This document shows positions 8,714-17,265 of a stretch of DNA of 64,000 nt, in pieces (position 1 is the stretch's first letter; each line of letters opens with the position of its first letter). The notes under the pieces are model-generated. The model did no database searches. It was given only the letters and a program-made list of their open reading frames with translations, and was not told the DNA's origin. The translations under genes and the position numbers were made by a program. The stretch lies in NCBI RefSeq assembly GCF_007954505.1, contig NZ_CP042412.1, forward strand, positions 806,001-870,000. Reading direction: 5' to 3'. The stretch comes from Microbacterium sp. CBA3102. GTDB lineage: Bacteria > Actinomycetota > Actinomycetes > Actinomycetales > Microbacteriaceae.

Positions 8714-9187
8714 ATGACGGCGGAGCAGCAGCAGCCGCGGCGACTCGACGACACCGAGATGGACACCTGGCTCCCCATCATCCGGTTCGTCCAGCTCCTC
8801 CCGCAGGTGCTCGACCGCACCCTCAAGGAGGAGGTCGGCCTCAACCACGCCCGCTACGCCATCCTCGTCACGCTCGCCGGGCAGGGGGACGGCATCGTCA
8901 CGATGACCGAGCTGGCGCGCATCGCGGGGCTCAGCCGCTCACGCCTGAGCCATGCCCTCGACTCGCTCGAGGAGCGCGGCTGGGTCGAGCGCACGTCCTG
9001 CAGCACCGACAAGCGAACCCTCTCGGCCGCTCTCACCCCTGCCGGTCGGGAGATGCTGCGCACGGCGGCTCCGGTGCACGTCGAGCAGGTGCGCGAACTG
9101 GTGCTGGATCCGCTCACCCCCGAAGAGCGCGACCAGCTCGGGGCGATCCTCGGCAAGTTGCTGCCGGGAGTCACCGCAGCCCTGTAA
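8714..9187 (+). CDS. MarR-family transcriptional regulator
   Basis: About 157 residues from the ATG preceded by GAGGAGGACACC, a strong ribosome binding site. An in-frame GTG at 8681 overlaps the ribA stop but lacks such a site. The winged helix-turn-helix is visible at about residues 55-110: ILVTLAGQGDGIVTMTELARIAGLSRSRLSHALDSLEERGWVERTSCSTDKRTLSAALTPAG has the D.R...L T..G pattern of MarR wings. MarR proteins repress until a small aromatic ligand or oxidant releases them. Co-transcription with ribA suggests a link to flavin supply or redox stress, but this is inference from position. Confidence 0.88.
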   Translation: MTAEQQQPRRLDDTEMDTWLPIIRFVQLLPQVLDRTLKEEVGLNHARYAILVTLAGQGDGIVTMTELARIAGLSRSRLSHALDSLEERGWVERTSCSTDKRTLSAALTPAGREMLRTAAPVHVEQVRELVLDPLTPEERDQLGAILGKLLPGVTAAL

Positions 9188-9193
9188 AGGTCG

Positions 9194-9214
9194 GGTTCTG
9201 CTCTGAGCAGAACC
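9194..9214. promoter_or_regulatory. PopR/ClgR-like operator upstream of the regulator gene
   Basis: A 21-base palindrome with ten-base arms, GGTTCTGCTC and GAGCAGAACC, around a single central base. Its core TCTGC-N5-GCAGA recurs at 10889-10903 in front of the clpP pair with nearly the same spacer (TCTGA here, CCTGA there). It lies 38 bases before the start of the ClgR/PopR-like gene, which suggests autoregulation. Confidence 0.7.
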
Positions 9215-9251
9215 GCTCGAAGCCTCCGGAGACCCCGGTTTATCGTGAGGC

Positions 9252-9584
9252 ATGGCCGACAACGTCCCGTTCCCGCGCACTCCTCGTTCCGACCGTCCAC
9301 AGCCCCACGGACCCGAGCCCCTGTGGCGACACCTCCTGGGCGACCAGCTGCGCCGACGTCGACACGACCGCGACGAGACGCTCACCGCCACCGCGGAGAA
9401 GGCCGGCCTCTCGCCGCAATACCTCTCCGAGGTCGAGCGCGGGTTGAAGGAGCCGTCGAGCGAGATGATCGCCGCGATCGCAGGGGCTCTGGACACGAGC
9501 CTGATCGAGCTCACGAGCGCCGTCGCCGAGGAACTCCGCACGACCACCACGGTCCCGCGCGGCGCCTTCGCGCTCGCCGCCTGA
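9252..9584 (+). CDS. ClgR/PopR-like helix-turn-helix regulator of clp genes
   Basis: 110 residues. The central helix-turn-helix contains AEKAGLSPQYLSEVERGLKEPSSEM, the hallmark of the ClgR/PopR group of actinobacterial Clp-gene activators. The gene lies next to two clpP genes, and the same palindrome precedes this gene and that operon. The protein ends in FALAA-stop (Ala-Leu-Ala-Ala), like the tail of the tmRNA tag. In Streptomyces PopR a C-terminal Ala-Ala is needed for degradation by ClpP1P2, as I recall. The likely circuit is therefore that the regulator is normally degraded by the housekeeping Clp protease and accumulates, switching on the extra clpP pair, when that protease is overloaded. 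PopR is the better analogue than ClgR because of the operator sequence. Confidence 0.85.
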   Translation: MADNVPFPRTPRSDRPQPHGPEPLWRHLLGDQLRRRRHDRDETLTATAEKAGLSPQYLSEVERGLKEPSSEMIAAIAGALDTSLIELTSAVAEELRTTTTVPRGAFALAA

Positions 9585-9632
9585 GCCGCGTGCGTCAGCC
9601 ATCCGTCCGGCAGCGTGCGTCCGAGGGGGTCG

Positions 9633-10223
9633 TCAGGTGCGCGCGCCCAGCACGGTGTCGATCAAGCCGTAGTCCCGGGCGGCGGATGCGGTGAAGACCC
9701 GGTCGCGGTCGGTGTCGGCGCGCAGCTCCGGAACCGTGCGACCCGTGTGCTCGGCGAGGATCCCCTCCATGTCGGAGCGCACCCGCACCACCTCGTCCGC
9801 CGCGAGGATCAGGTCGGGGATCGCACCCCGGGACTGTCCCGCGGGCTGATGCAGCACGATGCGCGCGTGCGCGAGAGCGGCTCGCTCCCCGGAGTCTCCC
9901 GCGGCGACGAGCAGCGCTGCGGGTCCGATCGCCTGTCCGACACACGTCGTGGCGATGCGCGGGCGGATGTGCCGCATGGTGTCGTAGATCGCCAGCGCCG
10001 CTCCGGGGTCGCCGCCCTCGCTGTTGATGTAGAACTGGATGCCGGACTCCGGGCTGTCGGCGTCGAGGTGCAGCAGTTGGGCGATCAGCGCGTTGGCGAC
10101 GCCCGCATCGATGCCGGTGCCGAGATAGATGACGCGCTCGGCGAGGAGGTGCGAGTACACGTCCATGACCCGCTCCCCCCGGGGATGCTGCGCGATCACG
10201 TTCGGGATCGTGTAACTGCTCAT
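9633..10223 (-). CDS. ClpP-family subunit lacking the catalytic serine
   Basis: 196 residues with the full ClpP fold, starting MSSYTIPNVIAQHPRGERVM. In ClpP the nucleophile lies in GQAASMGA; here the aligned stretch is GQAIGPAA, so the serine position is Gly100. The partner residues are kept: His125 in RIVLHQP and Asp174 in TDRDRVF. Peptidase activity is therefore not expected, while assembly into a mixed Clp barrel is plausible. It is the second gene of a pair: its ATG overlaps the stop of the active paralogue by ATGA, which would give near-equal synthesis for a hetero-oligomer. It should be confirmed that the GGN codon is not a sequencing error. Confidence 0.9.
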   Translation of the reverse strand: MSSYTIPNVIAQHPRGERVMDVYSHLLAERVIYLGTGIDAGVANALIAQLLHLDADSPESGIQFYINSEGGDPGAALAIYDTMRHIRPRIATTCVGQAIGPAALLVAAGDSGERAALAHARIVLHQPAGQSRGAIPDLILAADEVVRVRSDMEGILAEHTGRTVPELRADTDRDRVFTASAARDYGLIDTVLGART

Positions 10224-10834
10224 GCGTCCGCCCCCAGTCCGACCCGCGGGCGTCGTCGCGGCATCACCTCGGCGATCGAGGCCACGATCCCGTCGATGAA
10301 CCCGTACTCCTGCGCCTGCGTCGCGGTGTACCAGCGGTCGTGGAGCGAATCCTCGAAGATGCGCTCGAGGGGCTGCCCGGTGTCGGCGGAGATGAGTCCG
10401 AGCACGGTGTCACGCATGTGGCGCAGATCATCGGCCTGCGTCTCGAGCTCGCCGGCGGACCCGCCGATCCCCGCGGACCCCTGATGCATCAGGATGCGCG
10501 CGTGCGGGAGGGCGCGTCGCTTGCCCGGCGTGCCCGCGGAGAGCAGGAACTGCCCCGCACTGCAGGCAAGGCCCAGGGCCAGGGTCGCGACGTCGTTCGG
10601 AACGAGTCGCATGAGGTCGCGGATCGCGAGCATGGACGGCACGGAGCCGCCGGGCGAGTGGATCCAGAGGGCGATGTCGGCGACGGGGTCCTCGGACGAC
10701 AGTGCGAGCAGCTGCGTCATCAGCAGGGTGCCGTTGTCGTCGTCGAGCGCGCCGTCGAGCACGAGCACCCGCTCGTGGAACAGCGCACGCCGGGCCTCGG
10801 GGCCGAAGTGCGGGATGGGGTTGTCTTCGCTCAT
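10220..10834 (-). CDS. ClpP-family protease subunit (active triad)
   Basis: 204 residues. The Clp protease proteolytic core degrades unfolded or tagged proteins delivered by an AAA+ unfoldase (ClpX or ClpC, not in this window). The triad is complete: Ser92 in GLACSAGQF, His117 in RILMHQG and Asp166 in SLHDRWY. It is the first gene of a two-gene operon with the serine-less paralogue, and the PopR/ClgR-like palindrome at 10889-10903 lies about 55 bases upstream of its start. The pair resembles the accessory clpP3-clpP4 operon of Streptomyces in arrangement and control rather than the housekeeping clpP1-clpP2, which is usually followed by clpX. Confidence 0.92.
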   Translation of the reverse strand: MSEDNPIPHFGPEARRALFHERVLVLDGALDDDNGTLLMTQLLALSSEDPVADIALWIHSPGGSVPSMLAIRDLMRLVPNDVATLALGLACSAGQFLLSAGTPGKRRALPHARILMHQGSAGIGGSAGELETQADDLRHMRDTVLGLISADTGQPLERIFEDSLHDRWYTATQAQEYGFIDGIVASIAEVMPRRRPRVGLGADA

Positions 10835-10888
10835 GCCCCCAGCTTCCGCTCTCGCGTGCCGCGTCCGGCGGGATTCTGCCGTGGGCGG

Positions 10889-10903
10889 CTCTGCCCTGAG
10901 CAG
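10889..10903. promoter_or_regulatory. PopR/ClgR-like operator upstream of the clpP pair
   Basis: TCTGCCCTGAGCAGA, a palindrome with half-sites TCTGC and GCAGA around five bases, matches the core of the site at 9194-9214. It lies about 55 bases upstream of the first clpP start on the minus strand and about the same distance upstream of the plus-strand thioesterase gene, so it could influence both. Confidence 0.7.
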
Positions 10904-10958
10904 ATGTCGAAAACGCGCCGTAACATCGCCGACTCACGGCACCCCTACCCTCGAGCTC

Positions 10959-11432
10959 ATGGCGAAGCAGAAGGCACCGGCCTGGCAGTGGTCGGAAGAC
11001 GGACTCAACTTCCGCACCCGCAAGTGGGTGCGCCCGGAAGACCTCAATGCGAACGGTTCTCTGTTCGGCGGGAGCCTGCTGAAGTGGATCGATGAGGAGG
11101 CGGCGATCTACGCGATCGTCCAGCTCGGCAACTATCGCGCCGTCACCAAGCACATCTCGGAGATCAACTTCGAGGCCTCCGCGGTGCAGGGCGACCTGAT
11201 CGAGATCGGCCTGCAGGCCACGCACTTCGGCACGACCTCCCTGACGATGCGCGCCGTGGCCCGCAACATGATCACACGCAAGCGCATCCTGACGATCGAG
11301 AAGATCGTGTTCGTGAGCCTGGACGACGATGGGGTGCCCACCCCGCACGGCTACCACGAGATCACCTACGATCGCGATCGGATGCCGACCGAGCGCATCG
11401 CGACCGGGACGATCCGCCTGCCCTCGCTCTGA
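10959..11432 (+). CDS. acyl-CoA thioesterase, hotdog fold
   Basis: About 157 residues. The sequence RPEDLNANGSLFGGSLLKWIDEEAAIYA has the N..G.lFGG.ll.wiDe pattern of YciA/BFIT-type acyl-CoA thioesterases, with Asp in the helix start as the likely catalytic or substrate-positioning residue. These enzymes hydrolyse fatty acyl-CoA in the cytoplasm. TACCCT lies only about eight bases before the ATG and there is no Shine-Dalgarno, so a leaderless transcript is plausible. It is transcribed away from the clpP operon. Confidence 0.85.
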   Translation: MAKQKAPAWQWSEDGLNFRTRKWVRPEDLNANGSLFGGSLLKWIDEEAAIYAIVQLGNYRAVTKHISEINFEASAVQGDLIEIGLQATHFGTTSLTMRAVARNMITRKRILTIEKIVFVSLDDDGVPTPHGYHEITYDRDRMPTERIATGTIRLPSL

Positions 11433-11449
11433 CGCGGATCCCCCTGCGG

Positions 11450-12664
11450 CTACGCGGGAACGGCCTCTGCCGGCGCGCCGCTGCGGGCGGAATCGGCGAC
11501 CGTGAAGGCCTGCGCGAGATCCGCGATCAGGTCATCGACGTCCTCCAACCCGATCGACAGCCGCAGCACATCGGCGGCCGGGCGGGCCTCGGGCGGCACG
11601 GGCCGGTGGGTGAGCGCCGCCGGGTGCTGGATCAGCGAGTCCACGCCGCCGAGCGAGACGGCATGGGTGAACAACCTCGTCGCCGTCGTCACGGCGGAGG
11701 CGGCAGCGAATCCGCCGCGCATCCGGATCGCGATCATCGCCCCCGTGCCGCGCATCTGCCGTTCCAGGATGCCGCGCGGATCGCCGTCGAGCCCGGGATA
11801 GAAGACCTCGGCGACCTCCGGCCGGTCGATCAGCCACTGCACGACCCGCTGCGCACTCCCCTGCTGGTGCCGCACCCGCACCGGCAGGGTCGTGAGGCCG
11901 CGGTGCAGCAGATACGCCCCGAGCGGATGCAGGAGCCCCCCGGTCACCGCCCGCACGCGGCGCAGCGCCTCCGCGGTCTCTTCGCTGCAGGCGACGACAC
12001 CGGCGATCACATCGCCGTGGCCGCCGAGGTACTTGGTGGCGCTGTGCAGCGACATCGCGGCGCCCAGATCGATCGGGTTCTGAAGCACCGGGGTCGCGAA
12101 CGTGTTGTCGACCACGACCGGCACCGACCCGGCCTGGCGCACCACATCGGCGATGTCGGCGATGTCGAGGGTCGGGTTCGCCGGGGTCTCGACGACGACG
12201 AGGCCGGTGTCCGGACGCACGGCGGCGGCGACCTCGTCGGGATGGCAGTACGTGGTCTCGACGCCGAGCAGTCCGGAGCCGAGCAGGTGATCGGTGCCGC
12301 CGTAGAGCGGACGCACCGCAACCACGTGGCGTGCGCCCGTCGCGCCGGCGTGCGCGAGGATCACGGCTGTCATCGCCGCCATCCCCGAGGCGAACGCGAC
12401 CGAGGCCTCGGCGTGCTCGAGTTCGGCCAGAGCGTCCTCGAACCGGGCGACCGTGGGGTTCCAGAGCCGGGCGTAGACCATGCTGCCGTCCGCCGGCGGG
12501 CGGCCACCTGTGGCCATGGCCTCGTACGAGTCGCCCCCGCGCTCGATGTCGGGGAGCGGATTGGTCGTCGACAGGTCGATCGGCAACGCGTGCACCCCGA
12601 GACCCTCGAGGTCGGAACGGCCGCTGTGAACGGCGACGGTGTCGGGATGCAACGGTGCAGTCAT
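11450..12664 (-). CDS. Cys/Met-metabolism PLP-dependent lyase or synthase
   Basis: About 404 residues starting MTAPLHPDTVAVHSGR, the usual opening of cystathionine gamma-synthase/beta- and gamma-lyase and methionine gamma-lyase enzymes. The PLP lysine lies in SLHSATKYLGGHGDV. FASGMAAMTAVIL and the AT.YGGT-like segment (RPLYGGTDHLL) fit the family. Which of the reactions it carries out cannot be told from sequence. A longer upstream frame was rejected because it is Arg/Ser-rich and overlaps the divergent regulator. The divergent Lrp/AsnC regulator (frameshifted) suggests control of amino acid degradation. Confidence 0.88.
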   Translation of the reverse strand: MTAPLHPDTVAVHSGRSDLEGLGVHALPIDLSTTNPLPDIERGGDSYEAMATGGRPPADGSMVYARLWNPTVARFEDALAELEHAEASVAFASGMAAMTAVILAHAGATGARHVVAVRPLYGGTDHLLGSGLLGVETTYCHPDEVAAAVRPDTGLVVVETPANPTLDIADIADVVRQAGSVPVVVDNTFATPVLQNPIDLGAAMSLHSATKYLGGHGDVIAGVVACSEETAEALRRVRAVTGGLLHPLGAYLLHRGLTTLPVRVRHQQGSAQRVVQWLIDRPEVAEVFYPGLDGDPRGILERQMRGTGAMIAIRMRGGFAAASAVTTATRLFTHAVSLGGVDSLIQHPAALTHRPVPPEARPAADVLRLSIGLEDVDDLIADLAQAFTVADSARSGAPAEAVPA

Positions 12665-12776
12665 GCCTCCACGTTGCCGGAATCGCGGCACTTTTGCAGG
12701 AAGTCGACAGGATCCACCATGAATCGAGGTTGTTTCGCTATTCTGTGCAGGATCCGTCCGACGAAGGAGCCGAAGG

Positions 12777-13245
12777 TTGGCGAAAGCACAACTCGATGAG
12801 ACCGACCTCGAACTGCTCGCGGTCCTCACCCGCGACGCCGAGATCACGAACAAAGCCCTGGCGCACCGCCTGCGTCTCGCCGAGTCGACGTGCGCGCATC
12901 GCGTGCGTTCCCTGCGCGAGCGCGGGGTGATCCGCGACACCCGCATCCGTGTGGATGGCGCGGCCCTGGGGCTTCCCGCTGCAGGCGATCATCAAGGTGC
13001 GGCTCGCGAATCACACGGGCGACAAGGTGACGGCGTTGTTCGATGCTCTCGCCGGCGTCCCGCGTGTGCTGCAGGTGTTCCACGTCGCCGGCGTCGACGA
13101 CTTCCTCGTGCATGTGGCCGTGGAGGACGCGACGGCGCTCCGCGACATCGTCCTCGAGCACATCACCGTCCATCCCGTCGTGCGCGGCACCGAGACCCAG
13201 CTCGTCTTCGAACTGCGCGACGGCCCCGGCCCCCTCCCCCGCTGA
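12777..13245 (+). pseudogene. Lrp/AsnC-family regulator, frameshifted
   Basis: The N-terminal part starts at TTG 12777 (preceded by GAAGGAGCCGAAGG) and reads LDETDLELLAVLTRDAEITN and the AsnC helix-turn-helix to VDGAALG. The ligand-binding half, FPLQAIIKVRLANHTGDK to the end, is in the next frame. The break is at the run GGGG at 12968-12971: removing one G restores a continuous protein of about 155 residues (GAALGFPLQAII). The other half is well conserved, with the RAM-domain pattern intact, so either this is a recent one-base insertion or a sequencing error. It is divergent from the PLP-enzyme gene and would be its natural regulator. Confidence 0.8.
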
Positions 13246-13337
13246 CCCCGTCCCCCGTCCCGTCCCCGTCCCCCGCCGGTTGCGGGATCAAAAGTGCGCC
13301 GGAGACGGGGGCTGTCAGGCGCGTTTCTGCACTCGCA

Positions 13338-13381
13338 CGCGACAAGATGGAACGCGCGACAAGATGGAACACGCGACAAGG
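13338..13381 (+). repeat. 17-base tandem repeat before the acyl-CoA synthetase start
   Basis: CGCGACAAGATGGAACG at 13338-13354 is followed directly by a copy with one change at 13355-13371 and a partial third copy at 13372-13381 that runs into GGGAGCACC-ATG, the ribosome binding site and start. The repeat is too short for a satellite and lies in the 5' untranslated region. Confidence 0.6.
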
Positions 13382-13388
13382 GAGCACC

Positions 13389-15097
13389 ATGAGCCGCAGC
13401 GCGACCGCCGCCACGCAGAGCATCCGCGAGATGCGGGACTTCCTCTTCACCCACGCGACGGACTACGCGGCCGCGCGAGCAGGGTTCGCCTGGCCCGAGG
13501 TCGACCAGTTCAACTTCGCCCTCGAGTGGTTCGACGTGGTCGCCGCCGAGAAGCCGGATCGTCCCGCGGTGCAGATCGTCGAGGCCGACCTGAGCCTGCG
13601 CACCTGGACATACGGCGAGCTCTCGACGCGATCCGACCAGGTCGCCGCCTGGCTCACCGGCCTCGGCCTCCGCCGGGGCGACCACGTGATCGTGATGCTG
13701 AACAACACGATCGAGCTGTGGGAGGTGATGCTGGCGATCACGAAGATCGGTGCGGTGTCGATCCCCACGTCCACGCTCCTGTCGGCATCGGACCTCGAGT
13801 ACCGCGTCGATCACGGCCGCGCCCGAGCCGTAATCACCCTCGGAACCCTCGGCGACCGCGTCCTGACCATCGACCCCGGCATCATGCGCATCGGTGTGGG
13901 CGACGGCATCCCCGCGGGGTGGGAGCGCTTCGACGACTCGGCCGACGCCCCCGCCACCTTCGAGCCGGTCGGACCCACCCCCGCGTCCGACACCGCTCTG
14001 CTCTACTTCACCTCGGGCACCACGAACCGCCCGAAACTCGTGCAGCACACCCACGTCTCGTACCCGGTCGGACACCTGTCGACCATGTGGTGGCTCGGGG
14101 TGCGCCCCGACGACGTACACCTCAACATCTCATCGCCCGGTTGGGCGAAGCACGCCTGGTCGAGCTTCTACTCGCCGTTCCTCGCCGAGGCGACCGTGTT
14201 CGTTTACAACTACGCCCGCTTCGACGCGAACACCCTCATGCAGGTCATGGAGACTCACCACGTCTCGACGTTCTGTGCACCGCCCACCGTCTGGCGGATG
14301 CTGATCCAGGCCGACCTCTCGCGTCTCACCCACCCTCCTCGCGAGCTGGTCGGTGCGGGCGAACCGTTGAATCCCGAGGTCATCGACCGGGTGCGCGATG
14401 CGTGGGGCGGCACGATCCGCGACGGGTTCGGGCAGACCGAGATGACGGCGTGCATCGGGAATTCTCCGGGTCAGACCGTGAAGGTCGGATCCATGGGGCG
14501 TCCCCTCCCGGCTACCCCGTCGTCCTGCTCGACCCGGTTACCGGGGCCGTCGTCGAGCACGAAGGGGAGATCGCACTCGATCTGACGAACCCGCCGCTCG
14601 GGTTGATGGCGGGCTACTTCGACGACCCGGAGAAGACGGCGCAGTCACGCGCCGGCGGCTACCACCACACCGGTGACATCGCGGTGCGCGACTCCGACGG
14701 ATACCTCACCTACGTCGGGCGCTCCGACGACGTGTTCAAGGCCTCTGACTACAAGATCTCGCCGTTCGAGCTCGAGTCGGTGCTGCTCGAACACGACCTC
14801 GTGGTCGAGGCGGCGGTGATCCCGAGCCCGGATCCGACACGGTTGGCCGTGCCGAAAGCGTATGTCTGCCTGACCCCCGGAGCCACGGTCGCCGACACGG
14901 ACGCCGCCCGAGCGATCTTCACCTACGCCCACGAGCGCCTGTCGTCGCACCTGTGGGTGCGGATCATCGAGTTCGTGCCCGAGCTGCCGAAGACCATCTC
15001 CGGCAAGATCCGTCGTGTCGAGCTGCGTGGGCGCGAGGCCGCGCGCGTGGAATCCGGCGACGAAACCGGACAGCACCGCGACCGCGACTATCGCTGA
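13389..15097 (+). pseudogene. AMP-dependent acyl-CoA synthetase, frameshifted
   Basis: About 569 residues when repaired. The N-terminal part in one frame has the P-loop FTSGTTNRPKLV and FGQTEMTA; the C-terminal part in another has YHHTGDIAVRDSDGYLTYVGRSDDVFKASDYKISPFE and the catalytic lysine loop LPKTISGKIRR. Together they make a complete ANL-family acid-CoA ligase (MACS-like). The frame changes near 14510: CCG-GCTACCCC reads correctly as PGYP if one G is added. This is the second one-base G shift within 1.6 kb, after the regulator. If real, the enzyme lacks its C-terminal lid and lysine and is dead. Confidence 0.82.
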
Positions 15098-15101
15098 CCG
15101 C

Positions 15102-15518
15102 TCAGGGGACCACCGCGATCGACGCGGTCGTCGGTGACGTCACCACGCGCGCCGTTTTGGACCCGACCGCGGGCCTCGACACCGGCACGGCCGCGGGCAA
15201 TGCCTCATCCGTCTCACGCGCCGGCCGTCCGGCATCGGCCGCGGTCATGATGGCCCGCACGACACCGCCGATCACCAGCATCCCGACCAGCGCCGCTCCC
15301 GAAAGGATCAACGGCGTCCATTCCTGGGCGAACGACGCCGTGACGCTCAGCAGCGCACCGACGATCCACACCCCCACGGCTCCCCCGGCGAGCCCTCCGG
15401 ACCCGCGGATCACCGCGACCGCCGCCACGATCGCACAGGCGGCGGCGATCGCCGCGCCCACATAACCGATCGGCACCATCACCGCAGCCAGATCGCTGGC
15501 CACTCTCATTGTCGTCAT
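15102..15518 (-). CDS. hypothetical membrane protein
   Basis: 138 residues with three to four hydrophobic segments (about residues 11-38, 45-62, 70-90) and a Pro/Ala/Val-rich C-terminal tail without charge clustering. No known family is recognised. It is convergent with the frameshifted acyl-CoA synthetase, with only a few bases between the stops. Position gives no functional clue. Confidence 0.6.
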   Translation of the reverse strand: MTTMRVASDLAAVMVPIGYVGAAIAAACAIVAAVAVIRGSGGLAGGAVGVWIVGALLSVTASFAQEWTPLILSGAALVGMLVIGGVVRAIMTAADAGRPARETDEALPAAVPVSRPAVGSKTARVVTSPTTASIAVVP

Positions 15519-15653
15519 GACGACCCCCCGTCAGCGGAAATCCCGCTACCTCGACACTAGAAGTGTGTCTCGGAAAGGCCATCCGTCTCAAGTCCGATCC
15601 ACATCATCCTGCAGACTGATATCTCGCTGGCGCGAAGGCGGCGTGGCGGACCC

Positions 15654-17126
15654 TCAGCGCCGACTCGGCCACCGCAGCCGGCGCGCGCGCACCACGCGCA
15701 CGGGCTGGGTGACGACGGCGTCCACGACCATCGAGCCGTCGGTCGGTCCGACGATCGCGATCGCCGAGGTCTCGGTCGCCTCGGCAGGCGCGACCGGGAG
15801 ATGCGCGAGCGCCCGGTGCGCGCGGATGTAGGCGGGCACCAGCAGCACGATCGCCCCCACCCAGGCGAGCGGATTGCTCAGGGCGACGCCGTCGAACCCG
15901 ATCCAGGCTCCGAGGACGATGGCTGCCCCGACGCGCATCACCAACTCGATCACGCCGGTCACGGTGGGCACGAGCGTGTGGCCGAGGCCCTGGAGTGCGC
16001 CGCGCAGCACGAACAGCATGCCGAGCGCCCAATAGCCGCAGCCGTTGATGATCAGCATCCGATGCGCCATGTCGACGACGTCGTCGGATCCCTCTCCGAT
16101 GAACAGGCGCACCATCGGCGCACCGAAGGCGATCAGCAGCACGCCGAGCACCACGCCGGCGCCGACCGCCATCCACGTCGCTTCGACGACACCACGACGG
16201 ATGCGATCGGGCCGACGTCCGCCGTGGTTCTGCGCCACGTACATCGAGACCGCGAGGCCGAGCGAGGAGAGCAGCGCGACCGCGAGACTGTCGACCCGGG
16301 ATCCCGTCGTGTACGCGGCGACGGCATCAGCTCCGAGGGTGTTCAACGCCACCTGCACGGTGAGCGTGCCGATCGCGATGATCGAGGCCTGGAAGCCCAT
16401 CGGCAGGCCGAGGCGCAGGTGCTCGGCGATGTCGTCCCGCCCGATGCGCCAGTCGGCACGGCGGAGGTGCAGCATGGGCAGGCGGCGGCGCACGAACTCG
16501 AGACACAGCGCCACCGAGACGGCCTGCGCCACGACGGTCGCGAGGGCGGCTCCGCCCACACCCCATCCGAGCGGGCCGACCATCAGGACGACGAGTCCGA
16601 CGTTCAATGCACAGGCGATGGTGAGGAAGACCAGGGGCGTCTTGGAGTCGCCGATGGCGCGGATGATCGCCGAGAGGTAGTTGAAGAACATGGTCGCGCT
16701 GGCGCCCAGGAAGCTGATCTGCGTGAAGGTCGTGGCTTCGGGCATGAGCTCGGCCGGTGTCTGCAGCAGCGCCAGGATGGGACCGGCGAGCAGCGGCGCC
16801 GCGACCGTGAGGATCACACTGGTGATGGCGCTGAGGAACACACCCGTCGCGACCGAGCGGCGTACGGCGGCATCGTCACGCGCGCCGAACGCCTGCGCGA
16901 TCGGGATCGCGAATCCACTCGTCAGACCCCAGGCGAACCCGAGGAGCAGGAACAGCAGGCTGCCGGTCGCGCCCACAGCGGCGAGCGAGGTGACACCGAG
17001 GTGCCTGCCGACGACGATCGCGTCGGCGAACTGGTAGAGCTGCTGGACCACATTGCCGAGCAGGAGGGGGATGGAGAAGGCAAGGATGACGCGCCACGGA
17101 CGGCCCGTGGTGAGGGAGGTGGCCAT
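15654..17126 (-). CDS. MATE-family efflux transporter
   Basis: About 490 residues with about twelve hydrophobic segments and the start MATSLTTGRPWRVILAFSIPLLLGNVVQQLYQFAD, which is typical of the DinF/NorM-like MATE proteins. A second matching half follows in the middle (HLRLGLPMGFQ). MATE proteins export cationic drugs or metabolites in exchange for Na+ or H+. The start is the ATG giving MATSL. The longer frame upstream has no MATE features. Substrate unknown. The 5' side of the gene faces the response-regulator gene 140 bases upstream on the same strand. Confidence 0.88.
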   Translation of the reverse strand: MATSLTTGRPWRVILAFSIPLLLGNVVQQLYQFADAIVVGRHLGVTSLAAVGATGSLLFLLLGFAWGLTSGFAIPIAQAFGARDDAAVRRSVATGVFLSAITSVILTVAAPLLAGPILALLQTPAELMPEATTFTQISFLGASATMFFNYLSAIIRAIGDSKTPLVFLTIACALNVGLVVLMVGPLGWGVGGAALATVVAQAVSVALCLEFVRRRLPMLHLRRADWRIGRDDIAEHLRLGLPMGFQASIIAIGTLTVQVALNTLGADAVAAYTTGSRVDSLAVALLSSLGLAVSMYVAQNHGGRRPDRIRRGVVEATWMAVGAGVVLGVLLIAFGAPMVRLFIGEGSDDVVDMAHRMLIINGCGYWALGMLFVLRGALQGLGHTLVPTVTGVIELVMRVGAAIVLGAWIGFDGVALSNPLAWVGAIVLLVPAYIRAHRALAHLPVAPAEATETSAIAIVGPTDGSMVVDAVVTQPVRVVRARRLRWPSRR

Positions 17127-17265
17127 GAAGGAGCGGCTCGCAGAGCTGGGGGATGGATCGGGGTGCACACCAGCATATCGAATCGATTCGAAGGCGGGGT
17201 CAGGCGGACTTCGCCGGGAGCAGCCGCTTGCGCAAGGCCAGGAAGAGCTGGAGATGCCGGAAGGC

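Noticed and set aside
9633..10834. The clpP pair as the housekeeping clpP1-clpP2
   Set aside because: No clpX follows and one subunit lacks the catalytic serine. The regulator and operator look like the accessory PopR system.
12708..12755. Direct repeat CAGGATCC (two copies 40 bases apart) as an Lrp binding site
   Set aside because: Eight bases with a BamHI-like core are not enough to claim a site without binding data.
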